Shown here: in pieces, positions 37,616-49,597 of the stretch
How the letters are laid out: every line of letters begins with the position of its first letter
Numbering within the stretch: the stretch's first letter is position 1
Source: Beverwykella pulmonaria
Taxonomy: Eukaryota; Ascomycota; Dothideomycetes; Pleosporales; Melanommataceae
DNA length: 64,000 bases
Assembly: GCA_001599595.1 (NCBI GenBank)
Contig: BCHH01000004.1
Span: 751,905-815,904 of the forward strand
Direction of reading: 5' to 3'
Position numbers and translations under genes: made by a program
The notes under the pieces: generated by a model
Told to the model about the DNA's origin: nothing
Databases searched by the model: none
Seen by the model: only the letters and a program-made list of their open reading frames with translations

Positions 37616-38720
37616 TCAGAGAAGCACTTTATTCCCATGCATTTGGTGCAGGTAAGCTGTGGAAAGGACCAGCTTTGCGCGGGCGAAAATGTAAAGACGA
37701 CTTGCAACTTACCTATATCTCGCTCCTCACATTCCGATGGCGTCAGCCACTGGGTTCCATCTTCGCTAGACTCCGGTGGTCCTAGTTGCTATGTATACTA
37801 AAGCCTACCCACAGTATCCTCACTGCTCCTTGCACCGTGTAGGTTCTCTTCACAATATTCTCCCTGCGAGATGCAACCTCACTGCGTGTCCTACTATATG
37901 GGGCATGATCTTGCGACTATGCGAGCCATCTGTGATACGTAGTGCTTGGTCCCCCTCTGTCGGTCTGTTGCTCGAGAGCTTCAGCATACGTCACCGACCT
38001 ATCCATGTTACTCTGTCTTCGACCTGCTGAAGTGCTTGCTGTTGACCTTGGTGGCGTCGCAGTGGCCATGTGTTGAGGGGCGAGAGCCGAAGAGAAAAGT
38101 GGCATGGTGGATACAGTGAGGTATACGGAACCAGTGCAATTCTTCAAAGAAGAAGGAAAACTGGGAGATGTATGGACACTCTGCTAAGCGGTACCATTTT
38201 AAGGCCTTCTCACTACTAGGTAGGACGTCCTTGAGTCTGGGGCGCGAAGGCGGAAGTGGCGGAAGCTGTTCCTGTTTCTGTTCTTGCGGAATGTCCACTT
38301 TTTGTGCCAGGGCCTTGACTTGTCTGTCTACTTCCTCATCGCCGAGGCGCTGTGTCCATGTTAGGCAAAGTGGAGAAAGTAAGTATGATTCTCGTACATC
38401 GCGTGTGTTTGAAGCACAGCAACACTCTTTTGAGCGATGCAAAATATGGCCTCAAGTGTTGAAAAGTGGAAAAGGTGTAAATGGGAGTAGGAATGAAGGT
38501 GCAGATGAATAGTAGAGCATTGAGATGGTGAATGTGAAAGATGGACTAGAGAGCGAGTCCATCATGCGGCATTTGCTCTCACATCACTGTACGTAGCGAC
38601 CTTGGCGATGTAAGCGTTTGACAGGACGATAGGAGCGGCGTTTCCATTGCCCATGTAAGCTCTGCGAACTCGTTCCAGGCCCAGGTCAAAACAAATACGG
38701 GCCATGGCGGTTGAACCCAT
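37616..38720 (-). CDS. Candidate multi-exon gene of unknown function
   Basis: Not recognised. Several minus-strand segments chain by good splice sites. Exon 1, 38720-38583 (MGSTAMARICFDLGLERVRR..., 46 codons), ends at a GTGAGA donor. Exon 2, 38349-38195 (RLGDEEVDRQVKALAQKVD...), starts in the same phase after CTAAC...CACAG. A third segment around 38050-37990 encodes STASTSAGRRQSNMDRS. Exon 37788-37713 (QLGPPESSEDGTQWLTPSEC) is flanked by TAG and GTAAGT. A last exon, 37656-37616, ends YLHQMHGNKVLL. The join between the third and fourth exons is not settled. Product about 150-180 aa, hydrophilic, no TM. A further open stretch upstream (LRLAFVKAESQNRASKY, near 38.9 kb) might be another exon. Confidence 0.4.
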
Positions 38721-40237
38721 TGCACTGGGTTCTTTGTCATATGACTAACTTACCACTAGACTTACTTGAATGGCTCTGCGTAACTTGAGCATCAACTAAC
38801 CTTGGACTGTATGAGGATGTTATGCTACGACGGGTGTTGGAGTACACTGATGCACTTATTCATCACTTTGTTTTGCCCTGACTCTCGGATCAACAACGTA
38901 TTTCGAGGCACGGTTTTGACTCTCGGCCTTGACGAAAGCGAGCCGTAGGTTTAGTCACTTTGCTAGAAGACTTGCTAGAAGTGAAGGAAGATGTCCCTGG
39001 TTGTCCTGGAAGGAGGTAAGATTCAGATCACGTTCTTTCCTCTCACACTTCCCTCCTCTTAGCTATACAGTGCATTACTGAACTACTTGCAAATGTTCAC
39101 CGCATCAAGCGTGTAATATCAAGCAGTTGAAATCCAAAGAGGGACTAGTAAACAACTCCAGCTACATGCAGACTCCGGTCTTAGCAATAGCATTGCGGTG
39201 GAGGAAAGGTGTGTGATATAGAAATATCACACGGGGGTAGGAGGGCGACTCGCAGCCATGCGATATCCGAAGTAGCAATGCACTGATGGAGGGAGAAGAA
39301 TCAAGGTGGAGGTTTGGCAGTAGACTCTTTGCAATTTTGTTGTATCTAGCTACCAAACTAAATGAAAGAAAGATATGAGAACTGTGATGAAAGATAGAAG
39401 AAAATGTTCATAATCTCGTTGGGGTCAGGGTCGTGTGTTCGGTGGTCATAGTGTCCGTGGTGGTCTGTCTCGTTGATGATCGTGATCCATCATTGATGAC
39501 GAGTCAATGGGCGTCGTGTTCGGATCCCCATATATATGCCGCGTTGGTTGATGACGAAGCAAGCAACTGACAGAGAAACCAAGACCCGTTCCCTGCACCA
39601 TGCATCCAAGCCTTCAACCCATGCCAGTGGTGTATTCGCGCAAAGTAGCACTTTGCTACGGCGCAGCATGTATGGTCAGTGCGGTAACGAAAGCCGCGAG
39701 GGACCTTTATAATGAACCTTTGCTAGAGCAAATGTTATAGTGAGTCCATATTATAGCAACATACCCACCATACCGAAGAAATCGGTGCACCTATTGATCT
39801 TCAACGTCGAATTTTCGCAGTAAATGGTGATAAAGTTGCCTCCAATAAATATCAACTACTACTGAAATAGCAGTAATAGTATTGCAGATTAACAATCACA
39901 GTGCTCATCACCACAAATAGAACGAAAGGGCTATATCCAATGCATAATATTGCAAAGTACCATCCAGAGTGTATTATACTCGTTCCACCAAACCAAGAGG
40001 TAGCGATCGGGCCACGTGAGCCACTATTCCTGCAGAAAACATCCAAGACTCCGATGCCCGCCCGCCAAAACGTCCAGATTTCAGACCACCGAAAACAATG
40101 CGAATATGTACAAACAAATCCAGTGACGAGGAAACCAATATGCTCAATAAGGGATATCGCGCTCCCAAAAACATTGACAACGCCTGTGACGAGGAGTCTT
40201 GGTGACCCATGAAAACGGTATATCTGGCCTGGATCAC
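38721..40237. other. Intergenic, no supported gene
   Basis: Between the candidate gene and the NAD+ carrier 3' end. The last 380 bp are AT-rich and only give antisense or out-of-phase frames. Confidence 0.5.
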
Positions 40238-41507
40238 TCAATGGTCCATGGCTTCGAGATCTATCTGCTCTTCTTCGAATTTCACCCTTTGGTGCCATGA
40301 CCGCAGCGACTCGTATGTCATCATCGTGGTCACAGCCGCTGGGACCGCGCGAACCATGTTGGTCCCCATGCCGTTGTAGAATGCCCTCCACCCTTCCTCC
40401 TCTAGAATGGTCGTGCAGGTCTTGATCACCCCACGGTATCTGGGAACATTGATCATGCCGTCCGAGGAAGCGGTTCCTGGAGGGCGAGTGCGATGGCCGT
40501 ACCCGTGACCCCCTCGAAAGGAAATTTCCTCATGCGAATGCGATGGCAGGGTTCGCTGTTGGGTTTGAAGCCTGGTACGGAGGACCTCATGGGGATAGGT
40601 AGCAGACGTTGCGCATATTTTGCTGAGAATGGTGGCTCCCAATATGCCAAGCCAATGTACGTCATCGTTCTGAGCAGTCGTCTGGCCCATCTCCAACCCG
40701 GTAAACCTCATCTTGAAATATTCATACAAGGGAAACTGAATGGCGACGTGGGTGAGGCCGAGTAGGGCGGGAGCGAGACCTGAGTAGAACGAGGCAATGC
40801 CTTCGTTCTTATACATCTTCCGAAATGCATCAAAGGTCCCCTTGTAATGCCACGGGGGTCGATTCTCTTCCAAAGCGCGAGCGCTAACCTGGGACATGAG
40901 TCTCGTTTTGATTACCCAGATGGGGTTCGTGGCCAGCGTTGAGCATGCGCCGGCGGTGATGGAAGCGGATATCCGGGAGAGCCATTTGTTTTCTGGTAAA
41001 CACAGTCAGCTGCCGGACCAACACGGAGCACGGCATTCACAAACCCATTCGTGGACCGAAAAAGTCCTTGGAGAAGTCGTATACAGTCATATAGACGGCC
41101 CACGTGGGGATGTATCCGAGCAGCATCGGCCCGAGACCTCTGTACATGCCGCGAATGCCATCCTCAAGCCATATCACTCGGGCCGTTCCGATAAGGCCAT
41201 TATAAATGGCACGCGACGGCCGGGCGAGGTTGCGAGGGCGGAAAGATCCCTGTGCCTGCAGCCGGGTTTTGATGACGTCGAGGGGGCAGGTCACAATGCC
41301 GGAAGCGATGCCGGCGGACGCACCGCACAAGGCATTGACAGTAGAATTGGGCAGGCGGGCAAAGCTCACGGCCAGGCTAGAGAAGGGTGAGCCCATGCGC
41401 TGGTTCTGAGGTGTGGCATGGTGGGAGGGAAGGCTCGCGGGCGCCGGCGCATACCGGTTTCTGGGGTTTCTTGGGGACGGCGACGGCTCGGGAGCATCGG
41501 TGGACAT
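40238..41507 (-). CDS. YIA6: Mitochondrial NAD+ carrier (SLC25 family, Yia6/Ndt1 type)
   Basis: Imports NAD+ into the mitochondrial matrix in exchange for nucleotides. Exons 41507-41045 and 40992-40238 (junction G|AA) give 405 aa. Three mitochondrial carrier repeats are visible, with Px[DE]xx[KR]x[KR] motifs at PLDVIKTRLQAQ, NPIWVIKTRLMSQ and YPHEVLRTRLQTQ. The Trp in the second motif (NPIWV) and HYKGTFDAFRKMYKNEG are typical of the NAD+/pyrimidine-nucleotide carrier branch, and the closest remembered family is yeast Yia6/Ndt1. The N-terminal extension is Pro-rich. The third repeat has a roughly 35-residue polar insertion (SHSHEEISFRGGHGYGH). Upstream in-frame ATGs at 41528 and 41573 are alternative starts. 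Head-to-head with QCR7. Confidence 0.88.
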
Positions 41508-41988
41508 GGTGGGAGCTGTCCATGGCATTGCAATTAGAACAATTTGGCAGAAACTGCACAGGTGTGAGTGCATACAGGCCGTCCTCCGTCCTCCCCTTCC
41601 GGGTGTCTCAGTGTGCGGAAGCCCCGCAGCACTTTAGTGACACAATGGCTAGCGATTAGGAAGCTCCATGGACGAGCGCACGCAGCAAGCAGGCCGGGAG
41701 GTCGAGGGCAGGGCGGTCCAGTGAACGAGGGCGGCAGTGTCGCGGCGAGGTGTGGTATGGGTCGGTATCGCACAAGCACAGTGACGGTTTTGTTGGTGGT
41801 GGGCGGGGCGACGTTGGCTTTGGAAGCTGCAAGCTCGGCCTGCGCGTCTTGGCACGCTTGATCCCATTCGCCTCCAGGCTTTGCTGCCCTCATCACCACA
41901 CAACCTCCATCGTCCACCGCCGGCCTCCAATTGCCCGCAACCCGCCCTCTCCACGCCCCGCGAGAGCTCCTCCACGCCAGCCACCACC
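41508..41988. promoter_or_regulatory. Bidirectional promoter region, NAD+ carrier / QCR7
   Basis: 480 bp between the start codons of two mitochondrial-function genes transcribed in opposite directions. GC-rich, with no clear TATA box. Shared respiratory control is an inference only. Confidence 0.4.
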
Positions 41989-42601
41989 ATGTCTCGACCC
42001 TCCGCCGGCCCCTTCATAATGGCCCGTCCGTGGCTCCGCAGATGGGTGCAGCCCCTCGCCAATTGGTACCAGAACGCTGCGGGCTACAGGCAGCTCGGAT
42101 TGAAGTGCGACCCGCCTCCCGACCCAGTCAATTCCTCACAGGGGCATCTGGCCCGGAATTCTCTCTCGTCTGGTGCTCTCGGATTAATGGACTGACCCTT
42201 GCTTCTCTGTAGAGTCGATGATCTGATCCCCGAAGAAAATGACGTTGTTCAGCTCGCCCTCAAGCGCCTGCCGCCGAAGGAGGCCTACGACCGTGTCTGG
42301 CGTCTGCGACGTGCTCTCCAGGTACCTGCGACTGAATCTCGCCTATGTCAAGGAAGGTAGCTAAAACGCCGCAGTGCTCCGTATCCCACCAGCTGTTGCC
42401 AAAGGAGGAGTGGACCAAACCGGAAGAAGTAAGCTGCATTGCGACCAGTCGACCGGAAGCGCATTGTTAACGTTTCTGCAGGATGACCAATATCTCTCCC
42501 CAATCATCAGAGAGATCGAGGCTGAGATTAAGGAGCGGGAGGATCTGGAGGCAATGGTGCTTAGCAAGAGAAAGCGAAATGACAAGGAAGCCGGACACTA
42601 A
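41989..42601 (+). CDS. QCR7: Ubiquinol-cytochrome c reductase subunit 7 (complex III)
   Basis: Small matrix-side subunit of the bc1 complex (14-kDa family). Four exons (41989-42104, 42213-42321, 42375-42428, 42482-42601) join in phase to 132 aa, close to the usual 125-130. Recognisable segments are [48 protein letters not shown] and [20 protein letters not shown]. The C-terminal helix [15 protein letters not shown] is followed by a basic tail. Three introns of 53-108 nt in a 613-bp gene are dense but ordinary for such genes. Confidence 0.93.
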
Positions 42602-43534
42602 AAAGGACTGTACATAAGGCAACGATCCGACAATGACGTGACAGGAAATGGCGGAACGAGCTGTGCATTAGAGTGTATATCATAAAGATCTTTCCTATTG
42701 CAGCAACAGCTTCAATTAATGGTGCCATTCCAGGGCCCGACTCGGTGTTATACGCACACCCGTTGGTATTTAACTCACTCGATGTAGGTCTTGAAAGCAC
42801 TCACGGACAGAGATCTCTGGTGCTCAGGGATCATGTGCCTTTTGGAGAATGATCCCACAATAAATCTGTTCCCACCTCACCCCGCAATGACAAGAGTATA
42901 CCGAAAATATCTCATTCTGCTCATTCCAAATACATTCGGCGCGGTCTGAGAAGAATATTTTTTAATTTTCGCCATTGTGTTGCTTTGATCAAAATGTGCC
43001 CCAGCTGCGACTCTTACTCTAGGATTGAATACGTGACCGTCTTTTTCATGCTCTTGCTTATATGGAATGTATGGATATGTTTTGAACCATTCTCTGCCTT
43101 TACTCCTAGGGATATTCGTACACTGAAATTATGCATGGGTCAATGGATGTCCATATTGTATAAAATGCTCGGACCCAGGACATAACCATCACTCCCAATT
43201 TCTATACAGCATTAGCGTTGATCCGACAGGTCAGGGTTCACTGCCGAGCGTCAATATATACCCGGTAGCCTTTTACGAGGCTGAGGCCGTGTCACAATTT
43301 GTCAGCGCGAAGTCATGTGCTGACCCGTCATCGCGATTGCCAGGTCTCAAACTCCCCGCGCGAACCGCGTCAGACGTCCTCGCCTTCACAAACTTCATGC
43401 TCTTCTATACACGAGCGATTTCACTCTTTCTAACGTGCAAAGTGAGAGCCTGTGGTCCATATCATCTTCGCCCTGCTAATTAACACAGGTAGCTTTCCGT
43501 CCCATCTCAGACACTGCATACAAACAGCTCCAGC
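42602..43534. other. Intergenic; MAG1 promoter
   Basis: QCR7 3' region and upstream region of the DNA glycosylase gene. AT-rich in the middle; no gene is supported. Confidence 0.55.
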
Positions 43535-45488
43535 ATGTCTCTTCGACGTTCAGGTCGCATCTCGACAAAAAGTGTGACGGCAATTTCTGAACCCGAATCC
43601 GTGAACGGAATACCAAATGGAAAGGCAAAGAAACCAGTTGCTGTTACTAAGAAGCGCAAGAGTCGAGCTTTCGCGGCTGGTACCGCAGCCCAAACGCAAG
43701 GTGCTCCCGACGCAGACGAGGCGCCCTTTCTGACGGGCACCATCAGAGCCCCAGCTGCCCAATTTGCCGTTCCTGATATCCCTACGACTCCACTATCTAA
43801 AAGGCGCAAAAATGTTGTAGATTCGCCTTCAATCCCACCGCCTTTTACCCCGACTCCCTCCGGCGTGGGGCTGATGGCGGCTACCTCGTATGGTCATCCG
43901 TTAGAGGATATGGCAGAGGAGCCAGTGCGACCCGCAGAACCCCATGCTACCAATGCACCTCTCTCCACTCCTGGTGGATCGCGAGTCGTTGCATATGCCT
44001 CTTCTCCCACTCAGCCTCCATTGGGATCCCAGGAGGACAATCAGTCTCCAAGCAAGAAACGGAAAGCCAAGGAGATTGTCCCCCCTGACGTCGGGGCACT
44101 TCGACCGCCAACATCGACGACAGACACTCTGTTGAAAGATGCGTGCGAGCATTTGTGTTCGGTTGATCCGCGCTTGAGCAGCTTGGTAGAGAAGCATCAC
44201 TGCAAGATGTTCTCTCCCGAGGGGCTGCAAGAAGTAGTGGATCCTTTTACGGCTCTATCAAGTGGAATTATTGGCCAACAGGTACGTTACCATAAACTCT
44301 TGCACGCTCCCGCGCACTGCGCTCGAATTGCACGTAGTTACATTGCGGGTGTACACCCGTATGCTGAGCGCAAGGTATCAGAAGACCAAGCCGCTGCAGC
44401 CTCTTCTGTTTTATGTGTCAACAGCCGCTACAAATGACAAGTCCATGAACATGTCGAACTGATCCGATCTTACTGTAGGTTTCGGGTGCAGCGGCAGCTT
44501 CAATCCGTAAGAAGTTCACTGGCCTATTTGAAGACACGCATCCAGCCTTCCCTTCCCCCGCCCAAGTGGTTGCAAAGGACATCCCCACTCTCCGCACTGC
44601 GGGCCTCTCGCAACGCAAAGCAGAGTACATCCAAGGTCTAGCCGAGAAATTTGCCTCAGGCGAGCTAAGCGCGCCGATGCTCGTAAGCGCCAGCGACGAA
44701 GACCTGATCGAGAAGCTAGTTGCCGTGCGAGGACTCGGGTAAGCATCCACTGCCCTTGTACTCCTTTTCTATGCAGATGTGATGTCGCTCATACGAAAAC
44801 AACAGGCGGTGGTCAGTCGAGATGTTCGCCTGCTTCGGTCTCAAGCGTATGGTAAGTCGAGGAAAACGCCTTCTTGCATCCGCGGACCAGACAACCTGAC
44901 TTTTTACAGGACGTTTTCAGCACGGGGGACTTGGGCGTGCAGTGAGTGCCCATCTCCGTTGTCTTGTCCAACCCATTTTTGCTGTCTGATAGGTACCCCG
45001 AGCGCCACGAGCTAACCATGACGTAGGAGAGGCATGGCTACATACGTTGGAAAAGGTGTGGCATCTAGAACCTCCCAGTAATTACATCGACTGACGCTGA
45101 GCAGACGTGTCGAAACTCAAAGCAAAGGGAGGCAAATGTACGTCAAAACAAGTTACGGTACCGACACCAGACCGTTCTCGTCCTGTCAGTGTGTTGCCTG
45201 AGCTTCCGGGCTCACGTTCAAACTGCAGCGTCAATAACGGTCTGGTCCTTTAATCCCCCGTGTTGACCGATAGAGCTCATGCTGATTGTACCTCTACGCT
45301 TAGGGAAGTATATGAGCGAAAAAGAAATGCTGGACGTTGCCGCAAAATTTTCGCCGTACCGGTGAGCCCTTCCGTCCATCTCTGCAGGAGGCGTAACACC
45401 ACTGATTCCTCATTTAAATAGCTCCCTCTTCATGTGGTTGATGTGGCGGATTGAAAACGTTGATATTAGCGTCATGCAGAGCACTTGA
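43535..45488 (+). CDS. MAG1: DNA-3-methyladenine glycosylase (HhH-GPD, Mag1/AlkA type)
   Basis: Removes alkylated purines and starts base-excision repair in the nucleus. Eight exons: 43535-44281, 44479-44738, 44806-44851, 44910-44941, 45027-45055, 45105-45137, 45304-45361 and 45422-45488. The phases are consistent throughout and give 423 aa. The first about 190 residues are disordered and basic, with KRR/KKRK nuclear-localisation-like patches. The fold begins at LLKDACEHLCSVDPRL; SGIIGQQVSGAAAASI is the conserved helix. The helix-hairpin-helix is LVAVRGLGRWSVEMFACFGL, and DVFSTGDLGVQRG carries the catalytic Asp (about D358). The end, SLFMWLMWRIENVD, matches the family. The long N-terminal extension and micro-exons are unusual compared with the intronless yeast gene. 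Confidence 0.9.
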
Positions 45489-48276
45489 TTGCAGAAATTT
45501 GACGGAGGGTTATAGTGCATAATCAACAACTCACTCATCTCGATACCCATTCCAGCCTTTGTTAAAGTGGAGGAGAGAAAAACTTGGAGATGTGCACTCC
45601 TCGCTTCTTTATTCCTAATGTCATAACCTGATATATATTAGTGACCTATCCCGCACATTGGTGTTCCGGGCAATGGACCTGGGCTGGGTGCCTATACAAG
45701 ATGAGAGACTCCGTTGTGTAACATGTCTAGCCATCGAAAGATGAGTGTGGTTCTCGTCTTTGCCGCAGCACGACGACGGCGGTCAAATTCTGCAGCATAG
45801 ACTCTGTGACCCCATCATAATAACAAACAACAATGACATCACTCTACTTGCCTCGTATTTGATCGCAAGGGGGCCTATCGTGCGTCTGGATATCCCGAGC
45901 ATCGATCGAAGCTGCTGGCACCCGTTCATCAAGATCGGTGCGTTGCCAGGTCTGCGTGCCGCCATCGCACACAAATAACTGGCTGGGAGGGAATCCGTAG
46001 CTTGTTCTGGCGGCTCTCCCGTGGATTGGAAAATGTAGGGCACCGTTTTTGTCGAGCGAAGAAGGTTTTGTACATGCAGCAGACGCAGGACCCCGTGAGA
46101 GGAAACTCGAGCACACCCCGGACGGGGAAATGGGATGAGAAATGACGAGAAACTTACTCCACTTTGACACCGGGAGGAAGGTTGTGCTGGTGGTGCGGGA
46201 CTACGCGATGGGGATACGATCCCCACAACGGGAGGGGAATCGGGCAGAGGGGGTGCTGGATGCGGCGACTGGACACAAAACCGGGCAGCAGTGAGGGAGA
46301 GGCCGAAGCTCGGTCGTCGATGGGAGTACGAAGTTTGCTACCTATTTAGGTAATCGTGTGTGATGAGGCGGATGTACTGTACCCTAACATACCGTTGTGC
46401 GACCTGCGCTGTCAATACGGGTGACTGCATGTGCTAAGGTTGGTGTATCTGTGTGGTGCCACGCATGATTAATGTTGTTGTTGTAGTTGCTCCGTTGCGG
46501 CTGTAGGGTAGGAGGTTGGAGGGTTAATTAGAGTTACACTTGTAGAGGTTGGCAAGACCTGGAAGCGAGCTAGAATTGTCTTTTCAACCATGAAACAGTG
46601 GAAGCCCCACGAAGCTTCGCCGTTGGCCACACTTCAATGATTTTGACAGATGTTTCGTTTCTTGTCAGTTGAGTGCACGGCACTACAGCGTGTCCTGTCG
46701 TGTCTTGATGGAGATGGTGAGATTCTAATATCGGAATTGGACTTGAAACTCGAGGAGGATGTTTCAAAACACACGTCGGAGTCCCCGGTCTTGGAGGAGC
46801 GGGGAAATTTTGAAAATAGCTTCGTGCAGGCGATTAGCGAAATGAAAACAACAACAATCGCTTCTTCTTCTTCTTCCTCCTGTGGATCATGGTCTGACTT
46901 GAGATGGAAAGGGGCAATGACGTGGTGATTCCTACGATTCAATGACAGAGCTGGGAAAGGAGGCCAATATTCATGCCTGGTTCACAAAGGAGTCTGCCAA
47001 TATCATCCAGGCCCGCTTAGGGGTCGCAACCTGCTTTTAGACCGATCGGCATGGAGAATCTTGATAACGGTGCAGGCTTGAATTTAATTGTGATTGGCGG
47101 TTGCGCCAAGGCATCTCAGCAACAGACAAGAAATGGGCTTGCTTGATGAAACGTCTGCAGCATAAGACTGCGCCGCAGCGACTGAATGCCGGCATGTGCA
47201 AGTGTTTCTCGTGCTAGTCTGACCACGCAGTCCGCCCATATTCCAGAACGAATTGTGCGATAAGATGACGACGACCATGTGGATACTGGTGAGGGCGTGA
47301 GGCGCCCAGTGCCCGTCCATAGCGGCGGAAATTGGCGTCGGCAACAACTGTGGCTGCGAACGCCAGATCGAGGCCAGCCGAATCTTGTTGGGGTCGATGG
47401 GGCCATTCAGCCGAGATGAAGCACCATGGTTATAGGATGCGTGCACTTCTGGGAACAGAGCAACATGGCATTTGCCACGGCTGCAATGGCTGCCATAGTG
47501 GCAAACCTGGCACTGCTGGGCTGCAAGCAGGTTTCGCAGAGCCGCGGATGGGGATGAGGTGGTGCGGGAAACGTCGTCGGTCTCAGCGGCGTTTCCCTTG
47601 GGATGTGTCTGTGTCTGATTGTCACTCCCAAGGCCAACACACCACTAGCCGGAGCCGCGTGAAAGGATCGAAGGTTCGAATGCGAGCAACAACAAACACC
47701 GTGCAGCTAGATGCAGGCGAGCAATGGAACTCACGACCGCACCACCATAGCGAGCTCGACTCGTCAAGCACAGTGAAAGCTTGCCCGCAGCGCTGTTCTG
47801 GCTGTTTCGCCCTCGATTCCGCCGGCGTTGAGCTCGCGAGGCGTGCACCGGCTCTGCCAAGTTGTCCGTCCGGGAACGCGCAAGAGTGCGCTAGTCCCCA
47901 TCCGGTACATGGGTGCCAGGGGTGCGCCTCCTATGCTGTCCTGCCTGCTCCTATTTTGTGCCGTCTCCTCCTCTCCTTCTGCTCCGACTTCTTCAAACAA
48001 CTTCCACCTTCGTTCTCTCGCAGCCTCGCCTTCCAGTCCCGTCGGCGTCCTTGGCTCAGAGCCTCATTCTTTCTCTGCTTTCTTCGTCTTCTCCACGTTC
48101 GCTCTTCATCGTATTCAGATCCATACGCAGTGCCTTACCTCGTCCAAGGTCGTGAGCAGTCTTAATATCCCAGGTCCGTCATACCACCCTTGGCGTCCGA
48201 CAGCTGCCAATTGCCTCGAAGACGCGTTCGCTGACCCTCGTGCTGCAGTAGTCGACTTGCTTCTTCGTCCTCCACA
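45489..48276. other. Intergenic, 2.8 kb, no supported gene
   Basis: From the MAG1 stop to the ECM33 start. Frames of 90-150 codons occur on both strands but overlap, switch frame and show no domain. A (CTT)n tract is listed separately. Confidence 0.5.
46861..46880. repeat. (CTT)n trinucleotide tract
   Basis: About six units of CTT ending in CCTCC, in the spacer before ECM33. Confidence 0.75.
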
Positions 48277-49597
48277 ATGTCTTCCCTCATGAGACTCGCA
48301 CTGCCCGTGTTGGCCGCCGCCAGCACCGCCTATGGTACGTCTACACCCACTCCATTGTGCTTCCGCAAGCATCCGCCGCCTTGCCGTGCATCGTGTTAAC
48401 CGTCTGTCTACAGCGGCCTCCTGCAGTACCTCAGCAACCGCCACAATCCAGAACAGCGGTGACGCGAGTGCCATAGCCTCGTGCTCAACATTTTCTGGCA
48501 GCATCGCCATTGCAACCGATGTCACCGGGCCCCTCTCTCTCAATACTGTCCAAAAAATCACTGGAGACCTGGTGGTTGATAACAATCCCAACATGACGAC
48601 TCTCTCTGGCGATAGCCTCGAGTCTGTGGGCAACTTCGTGCTCACGGACGTCACATCGCTCAATTCCATTTCCTTCCCCAAATTGACTGCCGTCAAAACA
48701 CTGCAGTGGATCTCCGTTTCCGTTCTGACAAATCTCGACTTCAGTGCGGAAATTACCCAGGCGGAGGGCATCGACATTGAAAATACCCAATTGCAGTCTC
48801 TCACGGGTATCAACCTCAAGACGGTAGGAGACGTCAAGATTGTGAACAACAAGTTCATCACTGCAATCGAAATGCAGGTGACCAACATCACCGGCGCCTT
48901 GGTCTTTGAGGGTAACAACGCCGAACTCGCCGTCAAGCTTCTGCAGCTCAAGGCCGCGAACAACATGACCTTCCAGACCTGCTCGTCTATCGAGGTCCCT
49001 GCCCTGACGGCACTCAACGACTCCTTGGTCCTCCTCAAGAACACCTTCCAGAGCTTTACCGCACCCAACCTCACTAAGATTGGAAACTCGCTAGTTGTGA
49101 ACGATAACGCTCAAATGACCAACGTGTCCTTCCCTGTCTTGACCGCCATCGCCAAGGCGCTGCAAATTGCCAACAACACCCTCCTCCAGAAGATTGATGG
49201 TCTGCCCGATCTGAAGACCATCGGTGCTGATCTCGATTTCCACGGAAACTTCTCCGAGTAAGTGGTACCATCGTGCCCCTAATTTTGAACGTCGCTGATC
49301 ATCTGCAGGGTCTCGCTTCCTTCCCTCACCGATGTCACTGGTACTTTCAACATCCAGTCCACTGGTGATATCCAAAATACTTGCGACACCAAGTTCAAGC
49401 CCATGAACAATGAGAAGGGCAACTCCGGACACATCCGGGGCAAATACACTTGCGTTGGTCAGGTTGCGAACCCAGGCGGCGAGGGCTCCACCCCAACACC
49501 CACGGGAAGCAAGTCCACCAAGACCGGTGCTGCCTCGCCCATGAACGTGCAAGCTGGCGCTCTGGGGCTAGGCTTGTTTGCTGCCATCTTTTTTTGA
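48277..49597 (+). CDS. ECM33: Ecm33/Sps2-type GPI-anchored cell-wall protein
   Basis: Needed for cell-wall integrity; sits at the plasma membrane and wall through a GPI anchor. Exons 48277-48334, 48414-49257 and 49309-49597 give 396 aa. The signal peptide is MSSLMRLALPVLAAASTAYA, and the mature part starts with a Cys (ASCSTSATATI). The body is a receptor-L/leucine-rich-like solenoid with repeated units such as ITGDLVVDNNPNMTTL, VGDVKIVNNKFITAIEM and IGNSLVVNDNAQMTNV, with many N-glycosylation sequons (NMT, NIT, NNT, NLT). The C-terminus is Ser/Thr-rich and ends in a hydrophobic GPI signal (ALGLGLFAAIFF) after a small-residue omega region (GAAS). Confidence 0.93.

Noticed and set aside
39852..40391. 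179-aa minus-strand frame near the NAD+ carrier
   Set aside because: Mostly downstream of the carrier stop; the overlapping part is an out-of-frame shadow and the rest is AT-rich noncoding sequence.
46650..46928. EF-hand-like LDGDGEILISEL in a 92-aa frame
   Set aside because: The first loop position is Cys, not Asp; there is no second hand, and an equally long frame lies on the other strand.
47332..48165. 277-aa plus-strand frame upstream of ECM33
   Set aside because: Runs through a pyrimidine-rich leader, low-complexity Ser/Leu/Phe end; more likely ECM33 promoter and 5' UTR.
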